DNA of 34,412 bases from Candidatus Heimdallarchaeota archaeon (GTDB lineage: Archaea; Asgardarchaeota; Heimdallarchaeia; Heimdallarchaeales; Heimdallarchaeaceae): contig JAAFKI010000123.1 in the NCBI GenBank assembly GCA_021399345.1, positions 1-34,412 of the forward strand, in the 5' to 3' direction. Below the pieces are notes generated by a model. That model did not search any database and was not told the origin of the DNA. It worked only from the letters and a program-made list of their open reading frames with translations. This document shows positions 16,310 through 25,320 of this stretch, piece after piece (the stretch's first letter is position 1; each line of letters opens with the position of its first letter). The position numbers and the translations under genes are program-made.

Positions 16310-17254
16310 ATGAGCAAAAAGAAAAAAGAGAAATGGACTAAAGAAAATATTCCAGACCTAAAGGGTAAAACAATTATTATTACAGGGGCCAACAGTGGCT
16401 TAGGCTTAGAAATCACTAGAGTTCTTTCATATAAGAACCCAACAATAATCATGGCGTGTCGTAATCTAGAAAAAGCTGAAAATGCAAAAAAGAGTATTTT
16501 GGAAAAAAATCCAAAGGCACAGCTCGATATCATACAGATTAATTTATCAAAATTATCATCAGTTAAGAATTTTGCCAAAAAATTTACTGAAAAATACAGT
16601 AAGTTAGATATTCTCTTCAATAATGCAGGAGTAATGTTTGCTTCAAAAAAGATTACAGAAGATGGTTTGGAACTACATATGGCAGCCAACCATTATGGTC
16701 ATTTTGTTTTAACAGGTCTATTACTAAATCAACTTTCTGAATCTGAAAATGCAAGAATTGTTTCTATAAGCAGTATGGGTCACAGGTTCGGTAAAATCAA
16801 TTTTAAAGATTTGAATTACGATAAGAGGTACAACAAAACTGTAGCATACAGTAATAGTAAAATTGCTAATTTGTATTTCGCTTATGAACTCAATAGAAAA
16901 TTGAAAGAAACAAATAGTTCAGTAATCAGTATTGCAGCTCATCCAGGTTGGACAAGGACAAATTTACAAACAGCAGGAGGGCAAATTGATGATTCCAAAG
17001 GTCAAATAAGATTTTGGAATTTCATGAATAAGTTTATGTCTCAGAATGTTGAAATGGGTGTTTTACCTCAATTACGTGCAGCTTTTGACCCCGATGCAAA
17101 AGGTGGAGAATATTTCAGTCCAGAAAAATTTCTACACTTACGAGGTTATCCAATTATCAAACCATCAAATAAAAGATCAAGAAACACTAAAATAGCAAAA
17201 CAATTCTGGGAAATATCTGAAAAATTAACAGGATATTCTTATGAAATATCCTAA
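16310..17254 (+). CDS. Short-chain dehydrogenase/reductase (retinol-dehydrogenase/WWOX-like)
   Basis: 314 residues, a classical SDR using NAD(P)(H). The cofactor motif TGANSGLG is at 25-32 and an arginine after ACRN at 51 suggests NADP preference. NNAG is at 104-107. The catalytic tetrad is Asn near 127, Ser155 in SISSMG, Tyr180 and Lys184 in YSNSK. AAHPGWTRTNLQ follows strand 6. The length and the ACRNLEKAE, HYGHFVLTGLLL and HPGWTRTNL blocks match the retinol dehydrogenase/WW-domain oxidoreductase subgroup common in eukaryotes and bacteria. The substrate is unknown but likely a hydrophobic alcohol or ketone. The N-terminal 15 residues are very lysine-rich. A TATA-like AATAAAAAATTG about 30 bp upstream and AGGAAGA before the ATG support the start. 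Confidence 0.92.
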   Translation: MSKKKKEKWTKENIPDLKGKTIIITGANSGLGLEITRVLSYKNPTIIMACRNLEKAENAKKSILEKNPKAQLDIIQINLSKLSSVKNFAKKFTEKYSKLDILFNNAGVMFASKKITEDGLELHMAANHYGHFVLTGLLLNQLSESENARIVSISSMGHRFGKINFKDLNYDKRYNKTVAYSNSKIANLYFAYELNRKLKETNSSVISIAAHPGWTRTNLQTAGGQIDDSKGQIRFWNFMNKFMSQNVEMGVLPQLRAAFDPDAKGGEYFSPEKFLHLRGYPIIKPSNKRSRNTKIAKQFWEISEKLTGYSYEIS

Positions 17255-17315
17255 TTGTTTTATTATAACGGATCTTCAGGAAGCTTTCCAAAACTTGCAC
17301 ACAGGTCCAAGAGCA

Positions 17316-17332
17316 AGAAAAAAAGAAAAAAA
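17316..17332 (-). terminator. Poly-T terminator of the GNAT gene
   Basis: On the minus strand there are two T7-type runs separated by one C (T7-C-T7) about 20-36 bp past the GNAT stop. Archaeal RNA polymerase terminates at such tracts without a hairpin. Confidence 0.5.
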
Positions 17333-17351
17333 GTAATAACCAATCTTTGAG

Positions 17352-18245
17352 TTATAATTTCTTTGTAAGTATATCGTAAGAAGCTGATTTCTCAAATCCA
17401 GCGGCCATGAAATCTTCTGCTTCTTCTTTCTCAACAGGTGTTTCAGGATTAAGATAAACAGCTACTTGTTTGAATCCTGCTTCATTAATTTTAGTTAAAA
17501 GATCAGAGATAATGTGTTTTTTGAGTTCAGAGCTTTTACCAATTAGGAGTGAAATTGTTGCAATTCCCTCATTTTGAGTTGAAGTTGCTGCTCCATATGC
17601 TAAAATCTCACTATCTTTCTTAATTACTCTATAACCAAGTAGATTTTCATTTTCTGCTATTCTATTGACATAGTTTTCTAAATTATCTCCAGTGAGATTT
17701 GGATAAGTTTCACCAAGCTGTTTTTTCACTTGTTCTACATCAGTCTCATAGTTATAATCAGCAATAGAATTATCTGTTTCAAAGTTTTTAACATTAGATG
17801 GGTCACAAAGGTAAATTTCAGTAACTGTTCTAGTTTTGGAAAATCCTAGTTTTTCTGCTATTTCATAGTAATTATCATTAAGTATAGTTTGGGGAGTTTC
17901 TATTTCTGCAACTTCCTTTTGTTTAAGAACCTCAACTAGTTGGTCAAACAACAAGTTAAATGCTCCCTCATGTCCTGGAAGAACAAAAGCTAAACGAGTC
18001 TGAGCTCTTTTGATTTTTTCTTCCTCAACATCAACAATATTTGCCCCAATGTAACCAACCATTTCGTCTCCTTTGAAACAATATAATCTTGTTTCAGGAT
18101 CGAATGTTTCTCTAGAATAAACTTCCTTTACTTGTTCAACTGAAGATTGGCCATAAGCAATCCATTTTTGAGCAAAGTGATTACCGATTTCTACTTGCTT
18201 TTCTATGAATGATTCATTATAAGGTTTAATTGTATAATCTGTCAT
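17352..18245 (-). CDS. Two-domain GNAT-family N-acetyltransferase-like protein
   Basis: 297 residues that fall into two similar halves. The first (about 1-150) has YCFKGDEMVGYIGANIVD as strands 2-4, the acetyl-CoA-proximal LPGHEGAFNLLFDQLVEVL, and YYEIAEKLGFSKTRTVTEIYL at the end. The second (about 165-297) repeats the plan: YRVIKKDSEILAYGAATS, LLIGKSSELKKHIISDLL, FMAAGFEKSASYDILTKKL. The Q/RxxGxG/A loop is poorly conserved in both, so catalytic activity is not assured. Tandem GNAT domains occur in mycothiol synthase-like and several archaeal proteins; the acceptor here is unknown. It has a good TATA box and no leader. It lies downstream of the TPR-protein gene on the same strand but is probably transcribed separately. 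Confidence 0.78.
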   Translation of the reverse strand: MTDYTIKPYNESFIEKQVEIGNHFAQKWIAYGQSSVEQVKEVYSRETFDPETRLYCFKGDEMVGYIGANIVDVEEEKIKRAQTRLAFVLPGHEGAFNLLFDQLVEVLKQKEVAEIETPQTILNDNYYEIAEKLGFSKTRTVTEIYLCDPSNVKNFETDNSIADYNYETDVEQVKKQLGETYPNLTGDNLENYVNRIAENENLLGYRVIKKDSEILAYGAATSTQNEGIATISLLIGKSSELKKHIISDLLTKINEAGFKQVAVYLNPETPVEKEEAEDFMAAGFEKSASYDILTKKL

Positions 18246-18265
18246 AGCAAGCGATTCAGTTAAGA

Positions 18266-18277
18266 CACTTATAATAG
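18266..18277 (-). promoter_or_regulatory. TATA box of the GNAT gene
   Basis: CTATTATAAGTG on the minus strand is centred about 26 bp before ATG 18245, giving a leaderless transcript. Confidence 0.5.
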
Positions 18278-18322
18278 TTACCAGTTATTATAAAAAAAGC
18301 AAATTAGAATAACACTCACTTT

Positions 18323-20293
18323 CTAGATTTGTATTGATAGAAGCTTCTTAGATACTTCTTCTCTTGAGACAGTTTTCGATAGACTAGTTTTCTTAATGTT
18401 ACCAACTGTGTCTTCAAGTTTAACGACAGACATTCTAGAGGAAATAGTAGATTTAGCATGTTCAAGTTTTTTGAGCTCTATTGATTGTTTAGTAAGTGTT
18501 TCTTGCTGTTTTAGTAAATCCAAAACCGATTTATCTAAACCATTTTCTTGAGCTATTGTCTGAGCTTTAAGTAGTAGATTTTTTGCTGTTTCAATGTCTA
18601 GTTCAACTAGAGCTAATTGTGCCTTTAGACCTAATGTTTCAACTAATAAGAAATGTGATTTATTTTTTGTTGAAATTTCTTGCAGTTTGTTTACATATGT
18701 ATTGATTTTCACCAAACTATCAGGATTACTGGTTTCTTTCAAATCTATGAGAAGTAATTCACATAGGTTAAGTAAAACTTCAACAAGTACTGGATAAATA
18801 GCCTCTTCCTCAATCAGTTGTTCAAAAAGTAGTTCAGCTTTAATCCTATCCCGAGAATTACTACTTTCTTTGAGTATCAAAGCTTCAGAGAATTTGTGGT
18901 TTTGTTTAACATGTTCGTTATCAATTTCGTTGTTTATCAAATTGAGCGATTCAAAATAATCTTTTGCTTTAGTAACATTTCCTAATTCTACATTAAATTT
19001 AATGAGATATGACAAACTAGCAGCTTCACGTAGTTTATCACCAATTTTGCTTCTAATTTCTAAGCTCTTTTCAATTAATTCCAATCCTTTTTCTTTCATT
19101 CCCTTTTGCCAATAAATTATACCTTGATCGGAGAGTACCATTGATATTCCATGTTGATCACTTAACCCCATATGAATATGCATCAACTGTTCTAGATATT
19201 CTAGAGCTTTATCAAAATCACCTATTTGTATAAGAACAGCAGCAAGATCGGAAAGAATAAAATGCCAATTCTGAGGTCTTGCTTCATTTAATACCGAAAA
19301 TGCTTTGTCATAATACCCTAATGCTTTTTCAAAATTACCCATTAAGAAGTAAGCATATCCAATATTTTTTTGAACAAATGCAACACTTATTTTCCACCCT
19401 TCATTTTTGTAGATTTCTAGACTCTTATTATATCTGACTAAAGCTTCTTCATAATCTCCAGTTACCAAATGGTACAATCCAATTCTATTGTAGGTTCTAG
19501 CTGTCATGGATTTACTATCTAATTCTTCAACTATGAACAGGATTTCTTTGTTTATATCATAGTATTTCTTGTAATCGTTTAAAGTATAGTAAACGTCTGC
19601 TAATACTGATAAGGTATAAGCATAATAGGGTTTGTTTTCTGTACTTCTAGCGACTTCAACCATTTTTAATCTTGCTTCGAGTGATGCCTTAAGATCTCCC
19701 ATCCAATATTGAAATGCAGCTATATTATTCAAACTTCCTACTTGATACGTCTTTAAGTTGTTTTCTTCACAGAATCTTTCACATTTTATAATTAATTGCA
19801 AAGCTTTAGCTTTTTCTTCATCAGTTGAAATCTCACCAATGTAAGCTTTAAGGAATGGAACACTGCTTTCAAAAATATAATCAAGTGCCTTTAGTCTTAA
19901 ATAGAAAATTCCACTTATAGGTTTTAATTTCCTAAACTTAGGTCTTATATATTCAGATGTTTTGATATATTTTTCATAATTATTACTAGCTAAATAATTC
20001 ATTGCTAGAATCATATGTGCTCCAATTCTAAGATATTCATCATCTATCCCACCTACCTGTTGAACAACTTCCTCTGCTAGTTTCATTCCTTCCTCGAAAG
20101 TGTAGTAGTCAAGACCTATTTGGCTTAAACCAATTGTTGCTTCACTTTTGAATAACTTAAGGTATAGTTTGTCTTCTAAAGATAGATCTTTTCGTTCCAA
20201 CAGTTTATCTAATTCTGTTATTGTAGTAAAAAAGTCACCTAAAACTGCAGATTGTTGTAGTTTTTCAAATTCTTCTTTGATAGAGGTCGGCAT
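18323..20293 (-). CDS. TPR-repeat protein, 656 aa
   Basis: Helical throughout, with about ten tetratricopeptide repeats between residues 30 and 560. Clear examples are LNNIAAFQYWMGDLKASLEA, GLYHLVTGDYEEALVRYNKS, IGYAYFLMGNFEKALGYYDK, LAAVLIQIGDFDKALEYLEQ and GIIYWQKGMKEKGLELIEKS. Their spacing (36-40 residues) is that of the LGN/MalT-like TPR group. The last 90 residues contain a probable coiled coil (LKQQETLTKQSIELKKLEHAK) and a basic serine-rich tail. There is no catalytic or DNA-binding domain and no signal peptide, so it is a cytoplasmic scaffold or regulator subunit with an unknown partner. It is divergent from the acyltransferase gene across about 160 bp of AT-rich DNA. Confidence 0.9.
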   Translation of the reverse strand: MPTSIKEEFEKLQQSAVLGDFFTTITELDKLLERKDLSLEDKLYLKLFKSEATIGLSQIGLDYYTFEEGMKLAEEVVQQVGGIDDEYLRIGAHMILAMNYLASNNYEKYIKTSEYIRPKFRKLKPISGIFYLRLKALDYIFESSVPFLKAYIGEISTDEEKAKALQLIIKCERFCEENNLKTYQVGSLNNIAAFQYWMGDLKASLEARLKMVEVARSTENKPYYAYTLSVLADVYYTLNDYKKYYDINKEILFIVEELDSKSMTARTYNRIGLYHLVTGDYEEALVRYNKSLEIYKNEGWKISVAFVQKNIGYAYFLMGNFEKALGYYDKAFSVLNEARPQNWHFILSDLAAVLIQIGDFDKALEYLEQLMHIHMGLSDQHGISMVLSDQGIIYWQKGMKEKGLELIEKSLEIRSKIGDKLREAASLSYLIKFNVELGNVTKAKDYFESLNLINNEIDNEHVKQNHKFSEALILKESSNSRDRIKAELLFEQLIEEEAIYPVLVEVLLNLCELLLIDLKETSNPDSLVKINTYVNKLQEISTKNKSHFLLVETLGLKAQLALVELDIETAKNLLLKAQTIAQENGLDKSVLDLLKQQETLTKQSIELKKLEHAKSTISSRMSVVKLEDTVGNIKKTSLSKTVSREEVSKKLLSIQI

Positions 20294-20409
20294 TGTACAC
20301 CAATAACTTACTAAACAGAACTAGAATAAAACTTTTGCTTCTAAGAAAATTAAAATAAATACTAAGAATACGAATAATACTGAACTTATTTGTTAGGTTG
20401 CAAGTAACA

Positions 20410-20419
20410 TTATAAAAAG
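20410..20419 (+). promoter_or_regulatory. TATA box of the acyltransferase gene
   Basis: TTATAAAAAG is close to consensus. Initiation near 20440 gives a leader of about 18 nt that carries AAGAGGT, placed 4 nt before ATG 20457. Confidence 0.5.
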
Positions 20420-20456
20420 AACTTAAACATTACATAATAGGGAATAAGAGGTTAAA

Positions 20457-21794
20457 ATGAGCGATGTAATAGTTGATAAAAATGCAACCTCAAAGATTTC
20501 TCTTGGTATTATAGCAAATAAGAGAAAGTATAAGCTAGATAACGCCGCAGAAGGCTTTAGTTTAATGTCTAGTAAAAAGATTTCATGTGTTTTTAGGATA
20601 TCTTGTACCTTAAAAGAAAGGGTAGATGTAAAGAAACTCCATGAAGCTCTAGCTAACATTCTTCCTCGTTTTCCCTATTTTAGAGTTAGCATAAAGAAAG
20701 GATTCATATGGGGAAAATGGATCACTAATCTATCAATTCCTGAAATTATGCCTGAAGGACAATATACTAACCAATATATTCCAATTGGACGAAAGAAACT
20801 CCTCTATAGAATATTAGTCAACCAAAATAGTATCGCTATAGAGTGTCATCACAGTTTAACAGATGGTTACGGAGGTTTAATTTTTCTTAATTCACTAATA
20901 GCTGAATATTTCAATATAAAGAAATTAGAAATCGATAATTGGGAGAATATCTTCAATTCCAAAAATGAACCAGGTTTTCAAGAATTTGAAAATGCTTTCG
21001 ATCAACATTATAAAAGAAAAGTGAAGAGAAAATCAACAAGATTTGGAAAAAGAAGCTTCAATTTACCATTTAAGACAGAACCTCCAGGAGTAATTCATAC
21101 CTCTAAAGTAACTGTTTCTGTGAAAGATGTCAAACAAAAAATCAAAGAGTTTAATGTTTCAATTACTGGATTTCTATCTGCTCTTTATATGGATTCTTTG
21201 CAATCAATACAAGAAGATATCTGCAAAAATAAAACTCGAAGAATGAAACCTATCCGTCTGAATGTTCCTGTGAACTTAAGAAGAGTTTTACCTTCAATAA
21301 CAATGAGAAATTTCTCTTTATGTGTAACACCAAATATTGATCCAAAAAAGGAACAACTTACTTTTAAAGAAATTGTTTTACAAGTCAATGATTGTTTAAA
21401 GAATAAGATTATTCCAGAAACATTTTATCAAATGATTGCACGAAATACCAAAAACTTGAGTTCACCAATTATGCAAATTGCACCTTTTCAAGTAAAGAGA
21501 TTCTTCGCAAGAAAAGGATATTATGTCTTCAGAACACCATATTATAGTGGCATTCTTACAAATCTTGGTCAAATTACTCTGCCAAAGAGCTTAACTGAAC
21601 GAATAGATAGTTATGATATTGTAATAGGTCCAGGTCCTGTAAACAAAGTAAGAGTTGGAGTAGCAAGTTTTGAGGACAATCTTGTTCTTACATTCAGCAG
21701 GGTAATAAAGGAACCGATTTTAGCTGAGGTTTTCTGCAAGAAACTAGGAGAACAAAATGTAGATTTCAATTTTGAACCATACAAGATTTCTTGA
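20457..21794 (+). CDS. Free-standing condensation-domain-like acyltransferase
   Basis: 445 residues, one CoA-dependent acyltransferase/condensation fold. The active-site motif HHxxxDG is exact (HHSLTDG: His131, His132, Asp136) and the flanking IAIECHHSLTDGYGGLIFLN is typical of the alcohol acetyltransferase, PapA and wax-ester group. The second half has PVNLRRVLPSITMRNFSL (LR....S..NF) and GILTNLGQITLP, equivalents of the bridging and DFGWG-like segments. There are no carrier, adenylation or thioesterase domains in or near it, so it is not part of a peptide synthetase assembly line. It probably transfers an acyl group from CoA to an alcohol or amine in lipid or secondary metabolism; substrates are unknown. 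GAGGT before the ATG supports the start. Confidence 0.82.
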   Translation: MSDVIVDKNATSKISLGIIANKRKYKLDNAAEGFSLMSSKKISCVFRISCTLKERVDVKKLHEALANILPRFPYFRVSIKKGFIWGKWITNLSIPEIMPEGQYTNQYIPIGRKKLLYRILVNQNSIAIECHHSLTDGYGGLIFLNSLIAEYFNIKKLEIDNWENIFNSKNEPGFQEFENAFDQHYKRKVKRKSTRFGKRSFNLPFKTEPPGVIHTSKVTVSVKDVKQKIKEFNVSITGFLSALYMDSLQSIQEDICKNKTRRMKPIRLNVPVNLRRVLPSITMRNFSLCVTPNIDPKKEQLTFKEIVLQVNDCLKNKIIPETFYQMIARNTKNLSSPIMQIAPFQVKRFFARKGYYVFRTPYYSGILTNLGQITLPKSLTERIDSYDIVIGPGPVNKVRVGVASFEDNLVLTFSRVIKEPILAEVFCKKLGEQNVDFNFEPYKIS

Positions 21795-21873
21795 ACGCTG
21801 CATACAGCTGTTAATATTAAAAAAAAATAGAAAAACAAACCCTTGAAGAGAAACTCAATCAAGAATATGTTAC

Positions 21874-21899
21874 ACAATTTGGTTTAACTACAAAATTGT
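21874..21899. repeat. 7-bp inverted repeat upstream of the malic enzyme promoter
   Basis: ACAATTT (21874-21880) and AAATTGT (21893-21899) are perfect arms 12 bp apart, just upstream of the TATA-like CCTTTAATATTAC (about 21910-21922). Another ACAATTG follows at about 21925. This could be a regulator site for the malic enzyme gene. Confidence 0.35.
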
Positions 21900-21958
21900 C
21901 ATAGATAAACCTTTAATATTACGGACAATTGACGGTTTTTTAGAATCCTATCTTTGTT

Positions 21959-21964
21959 AGGTGA
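21959..21964 (+). promoter_or_regulatory. Shine-Dalgarno (AGGTGA) deciding the malic enzyme start
   Basis: AGGTGA lies 5 nt before ATG 21970. It includes the GTG at 21961, which is therefore more likely part of the ribosome binding site than a start codon. Confidence 0.6.
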
Positions 21965-21969
21965 AAATT

Positions 21970-23340
21970 ATGAGTGAAAAACAACTTACAAAAGAAGAAT
22001 TATTAGCAAAAGCTGAAAAACCTGCAAAAGACGCTTTGAAACTTCATCCTTTCTACCAAGGGAAGATTCAAGTTGTACCTAAATGCAGTATTTGGGATTT
22101 TTCGGCCTTTGGAGTTTGGTATACTCCTGGAGTAGCAGCAAGCTGTAGAGCTATAGCAGATGATCCAGCTGAATCATTCAAACAAACTAATCGTGCTAAT
22201 ACAATCGCAGTAGTAAGCGATGGTACTCGTGTTCTCGGACTTGGTGACATCGGTCCAGCGGCTGGGCAACCTGTCATGGAAGGAAAAGCATTGCTCTTCA
22301 AATACCTTGGAGGTGTTGATGCAGTCCCATTAAGCATAGGAATGACCAATGAAAGACCAAGTGCAGAAGAAATAATTAATTTTGTAAAATTAATTCAACC
22401 TTCATTTGGAGGTATTAATCTAGAAGATATTTCTAAACCAAAATGCTACAAAGTTCTTGAGACTTTAAGAAATGATCCAGAAATAACAATACCTGTTTGG
22501 CATGATGATGCGCAAGGTACCGCCTCTGTTGTCACAGCTGGTGTTATTGGAGCATCTAAACACGTTGGTAAGGAGCTTGATCAAATTAAAGTTGCTATGT
22601 TGGGTGTTGGTTCCGCTAACACTCGAACTGCTTACGTTCTAGAATCTGCTGGTGTTCCTCTAAAAAACATAATCATGGCTGATTCTAAAGGTATTATCAC
22701 TAAAGATCGTCCTGACATTATTAAGGGTAAAGACTATGATACTTTCAAGTATGACTTAGCTCAAAAAACCAATGCTGAAGGTTTAGCTGGAGGTTTTGGT
22801 GAGGCTATGAAAGGTGCTGATGTTATGATTTCAGCTTCCAAATCTGAACCAGGAACTGTTAAGTCTGAATGGATTTCTACTATGGCATCTGACAGTATCG
22901 TATTTGCTTGCGCTAATCCACTTCCAGAAATTTATCCCTGGGATGCAAAGGAAGCTGGTGCTAGAGTTATGGGTACAGGTCGCAGTGATTTTGATAACCA
23001 GATCAATAACAGTCTTGGTTTTCCAGGTATTTTTAGAGGTACTCTTGATGTTAACGCTTCTACCATCACCGACGAGATGTGTGTAGCAGCTGCTCAAGCT
23101 ATTGCTGATATTGCCATTAAGAAAGGTCTCAGAGACGATTATGTCATTCCAACCATGGACGACTGGGAGATTTTCCCCTACGTAGCATCTAAAGTAGGTA
23201 TGAAAGCTATTGAACTAGGTGTTGCTCGTAAAGTTTATGAGGAAGACGAACTTTACAAAATGGCTCAAGAGAGAATCAAGTATGCTCGAGATCTTACCAA
23301 GAGTATGATGGATACTGGTTTCATTAAACCAAAAATCTAA
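21970..23340 (+). CDS. maeB: NAD(P)-dependent malic enzyme (malate dehydrogenase, oxaloacetate-decarboxylating)
   Basis: 456 residues of the short bacterial/archaeal malic enzyme type with no phosphotransacetylase domain. It converts malate to pyruvate and CO2 with reduction of NAD(P). Catalytic Tyr51 is in [10 protein letters not shown] and the general-base lysine Lys106 is in [10 protein letters not shown]. The metal ligands Glu152/Asp153 (INLEDIS) and Asp179-Asp180 (HDDAQGTA) are present. The dinucleotide motif LGVGSANTR begins near 211, and CANPLPEI follows. Codons CGT and GGT and third-position pyrimidines are more frequent here than in neighbouring genes, which suits high expression. 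The enzyme links the C4 pool to pyruvate and may supply reductant for the reductases nearby. Cofactor preference is not settled by sequence reading. A pyrimidine tract follows as terminator. Confidence 0.95.
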   Translation: MSEKQLTKEELLAKAEKPAKDALKLHPFYQGKIQVVPKCSIWDFSAFGVWYTPGVAASCRAIADDPAESFKQTNRANTIAVVSDGTRVLGLGDIGPAAGQPVMEGKALLFKYLGGVDAVPLSIGMTNERPSAEEIINFVKLIQPSFGGINLEDISKPKCYKVLETLRNDPEITIPVWHDDAQGTASVVTAGVIGASKHVGKELDQIKVAMLGVGSANTRTAYVLESAGVPLKNIIMADSKGIITKDRPDIIKGKDYDTFKYDLAQKTNAEGLAGGFGEAMKGADVMISASKSEPGTVKSEWISTMASDSIVFACANPLPEIYPWDAKEAGARVMGTGRSDFDNQINNSLGFPGIFRGTLDVNASTITDEMCVAAAQAIADIAIKKGLRDDYVIPTMDDWEIFPYVASKVGMKAIELGVARKVYEEDELYKMAQERIKYARDLTKSMMDTGFIKPKI

Positions 23341-23390
23341 AACTCTTTTTTCTTTTCTCTCTTTTTATTTCCTTTCCTTTAGCCTTTTTC
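23341..23390 (+). terminator. Pyrimidine/T-rich terminator after malic enzyme
   Basis: Directly after the stop are repeated T runs (T6, T4, T5, T3, T5) interrupted only by C, A or G. There is no hairpin. This is the form of archaeal intrinsic terminators and separates malic enzyme from the kinase gene. Confidence 0.55.
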
Positions 23391-23395
23391 AAAGA

Positions 23396-23405
23396 ACTTA
23401 TATTG
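23396..23405 (+). promoter_or_regulatory. TATA-like element of the kinase/response regulator operon
   Basis: ACTTATATTG is centred about 29 bp before ATG 23430 and overlaps the TTG at 23403, which therefore cannot be the start. Leaderless initiation at the ATG is predicted. Confidence 0.45.
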
Positions 23406-23429
23406 GAATTTTGGTATATTTTTACTAGA

Positions 23430-25316
23430 ATGTCTGATAAGCATACAATTACCGATTTCGAGGAATTCTTCGATATCACCCCTATGTCTATTATTATAAT
23501 TCAGGACATTCACAAAATTGTTTATGCTAATCGTACTTTCTTTGATTCTACTGGTTATACTTTCGAAGATCTAGATGATACTACCCTTACCGATCTTATT
23601 CATGAAGATGATCGTTCTATTATTCAAGAACGGATAAAGATTCTTGAATCAGGTGGGAAGCCTGAGGAAACCATGCAGCTACGTATTGTTTCTAAGGATG
23701 GTACCGTTGCTCTTTCCAGGATTTCTGCTAACGATATTACATTCAACGATAAGTCTTCTAGAATCTTAACAGGAATAAATATCAGTGCTCAACCACTTAT
23801 TGAGCAGTCGCCTGAGCTTGTTTCTTCATTACTCCAAACTCTTACTACCCACAGCAAACTTGGATTCTGGGTTGATGATATTAATGATCACACCGTTTTC
23901 ATAAATGATAGAATGTGTGAGTATCTAGGTTATCCACTTGAGGAAATAAGAACTCGTTCTGTAACAGACTTCTTCCATCCTGATTCGCAAGAGCTTTATT
24001 ATCAGGTTTTAAAGGAAAGAACTGAAGGAAAGTTAACATCCAGCTCCTATGAGCTCGTTTTAATCAACAAAGAGGGACGTCCTAATACTTACCGAGTCGT
24101 TGGTTCTTTGTTATATGATAGATATGGAACACCTATTGGTTCTGTTGGTTTTTTCACTAATATTGAAGCAACAAAGAAGCTATCTCTAACTGTTTCTGTT
24201 CTTAACAAATATGCGCTTTTCTCTAGATTTAAAGACTTATCTTCTTTCTGGGAAAACGTTTTGATTGACTTATCAGCTATTTATCATGCAGACGGAGGAA
24301 TGATCTTTCTAGATGGAGAAGTACTAGCGAAACAAGGAAACTTTGCTAAAAACTTTAATCCTCAAGATATCTTGGAAGATATAGCCAAGAAAGGAGAAAA
24401 CATCACCCATTGTCAGGGATCTTGTAAGCACACTTCTGAAGAAACTAATTCAGCAGTTATCTCAGTTTTACATTTAAATCAACTTCCTGCAGGATTTATA
24501 ATGTTAACTTCTAAAATAGAAAATCTATTCTACCCAGAAGATCTTGATCTAATTTTAGCTTTTTCCAGTCAAATTTCTCTTAATTATGAGCATCACTTTT
24601 TATATCTTCAAAGTGAGGAAGAAAGAGATTTTGTATCTATCCTTTTGGACATACTCTCACATGATTTTCTCAATGCAAATACTTCTGTTCATGGTTATCT
24701 TGAATTATTGAATCAATATGTTGATACAAAAGATACTGAGAAATTCAAAAGCTACATTAAAAGGAGCATGAGCGTTGTTGAAAGAAGTGAAAGAATTCTT
24801 CAAACTGTTCAGCAGTTAACAAAAATACAAAAAGAAAGAAAAATTAGAAAGACAGTAACTATTAGACCAATTTTAGACAATGCTATTGATGTTCAAAAAT
24901 CAATGTTTTACGACAAAGAAGTAGATGTTAAAGTTACTTGTAGTAAGAATCTCAAAATAATTGCAGGAGATTTACTACAGAATGTATTTGAAAACATAAT
25001 AAGTAATGGAATTAAGTACACTTATGATAAAGAAGTAAAACTAGAAATTGAGTGTATAGAAATACAAGAAGAAGATGAACAATTAGTTGAAATAAAATTC
25101 ATTGACTATGGGATGGGGATTCCTGATAAAGACAAACCGTTGTTCTTTAAAAGACTATCACGAGGAGATAACCGTTTTCAATCAGGTTCCGGTCTAGGTT
25201 TATACATGGCAAGAGTTCTCATTAATTCCTATAATGGTATCATTCGTTTTGAAAACAGGATACAAGATGATTATACCAAGGGCTCAGCAGTAATAATAAC
25301 ACTTCCAAGAGGTTAA
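23430..25316 (+). CDS. PAS-PAS-GAF sensor histidine kinase
   Basis: 628 residues, cytoplasmic, with no membrane helices. PAS 1 is at about 10-125 (SIIIIQDIHKIVYANRTFFDSTGY), PAS 2 at about 133-255 (FINDRMCEYLGYPLEEIRT) and a GAF-like domain at about 260-400. The GAF part carries Cys328-x3-Cys332-Lys-His334, a possible metal or redox site. The phospho-acceptor helix has LSHDFLN (His411). The ATPase domain is canonical: N-box NVFENIISNGIKY, G1 DYGMGIP, F-box FFKRLSRG, G2 GSGLGLYMA. Thus this kinase looks active. The response regulator starts 4 bp after its stop, and the two should be a cognate pair. Arginine codons in the first third are often CGT and later mostly AGA, a mild composition shift. 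I chose the start from the TATA spacing. Confidence 0.93.
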   Translation: MSDKHTITDFEEFFDITPMSIIIIQDIHKIVYANRTFFDSTGYTFEDLDDTTLTDLIHEDDRSIIQERIKILESGGKPEETMQLRIVSKDGTVALSRISANDITFNDKSSRILTGINISAQPLIEQSPELVSSLLQTLTTHSKLGFWVDDINDHTVFINDRMCEYLGYPLEEIRTRSVTDFFHPDSQELYYQVLKERTEGKLTSSSYELVLINKEGRPNTYRVVGSLLYDRYGTPIGSVGFFTNIEATKKLSLTVSVLNKYALFSRFKDLSSFWENVLIDLSAIYHADGGMIFLDGEVLAKQGNFAKNFNPQDILEDIAKKGENITHCQGSCKHTSEETNSAVISVLHLNQLPAGFIMLTSKIENLFYPEDLDLILAFSSQISLNYEHHFLYLQSEEERDFVSILLDILSHDFLNANTSVHGYLELLNQYVDTKDTEKFKSYIKRSMSVVERSERILQTVQQLTKIQKERKIRKTVTIRPILDNAIDVQKSMFYDKEVDVKVTCSKNLKIIAGDLLQNVFENIISNGIKYTYDKEVKLEIECIEIQEEDEQLVEIKFIDYGMGIPDKDKPLFFKRLSRGDNRFQSGSGLGLYMARVLINSYNGIIRFENRIQDDYTKGSAVIITLPRG

Positions 25317-25320
25317 AGAA

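Noticed and set aside
22831..23097. Minus-strand frame of 88 codons inside malic enzyme, and the plus-strand frame at 22904-23086
   Set aside because: Both are out-of-frame shadows of a well-conserved enzyme gene with complete motifs.
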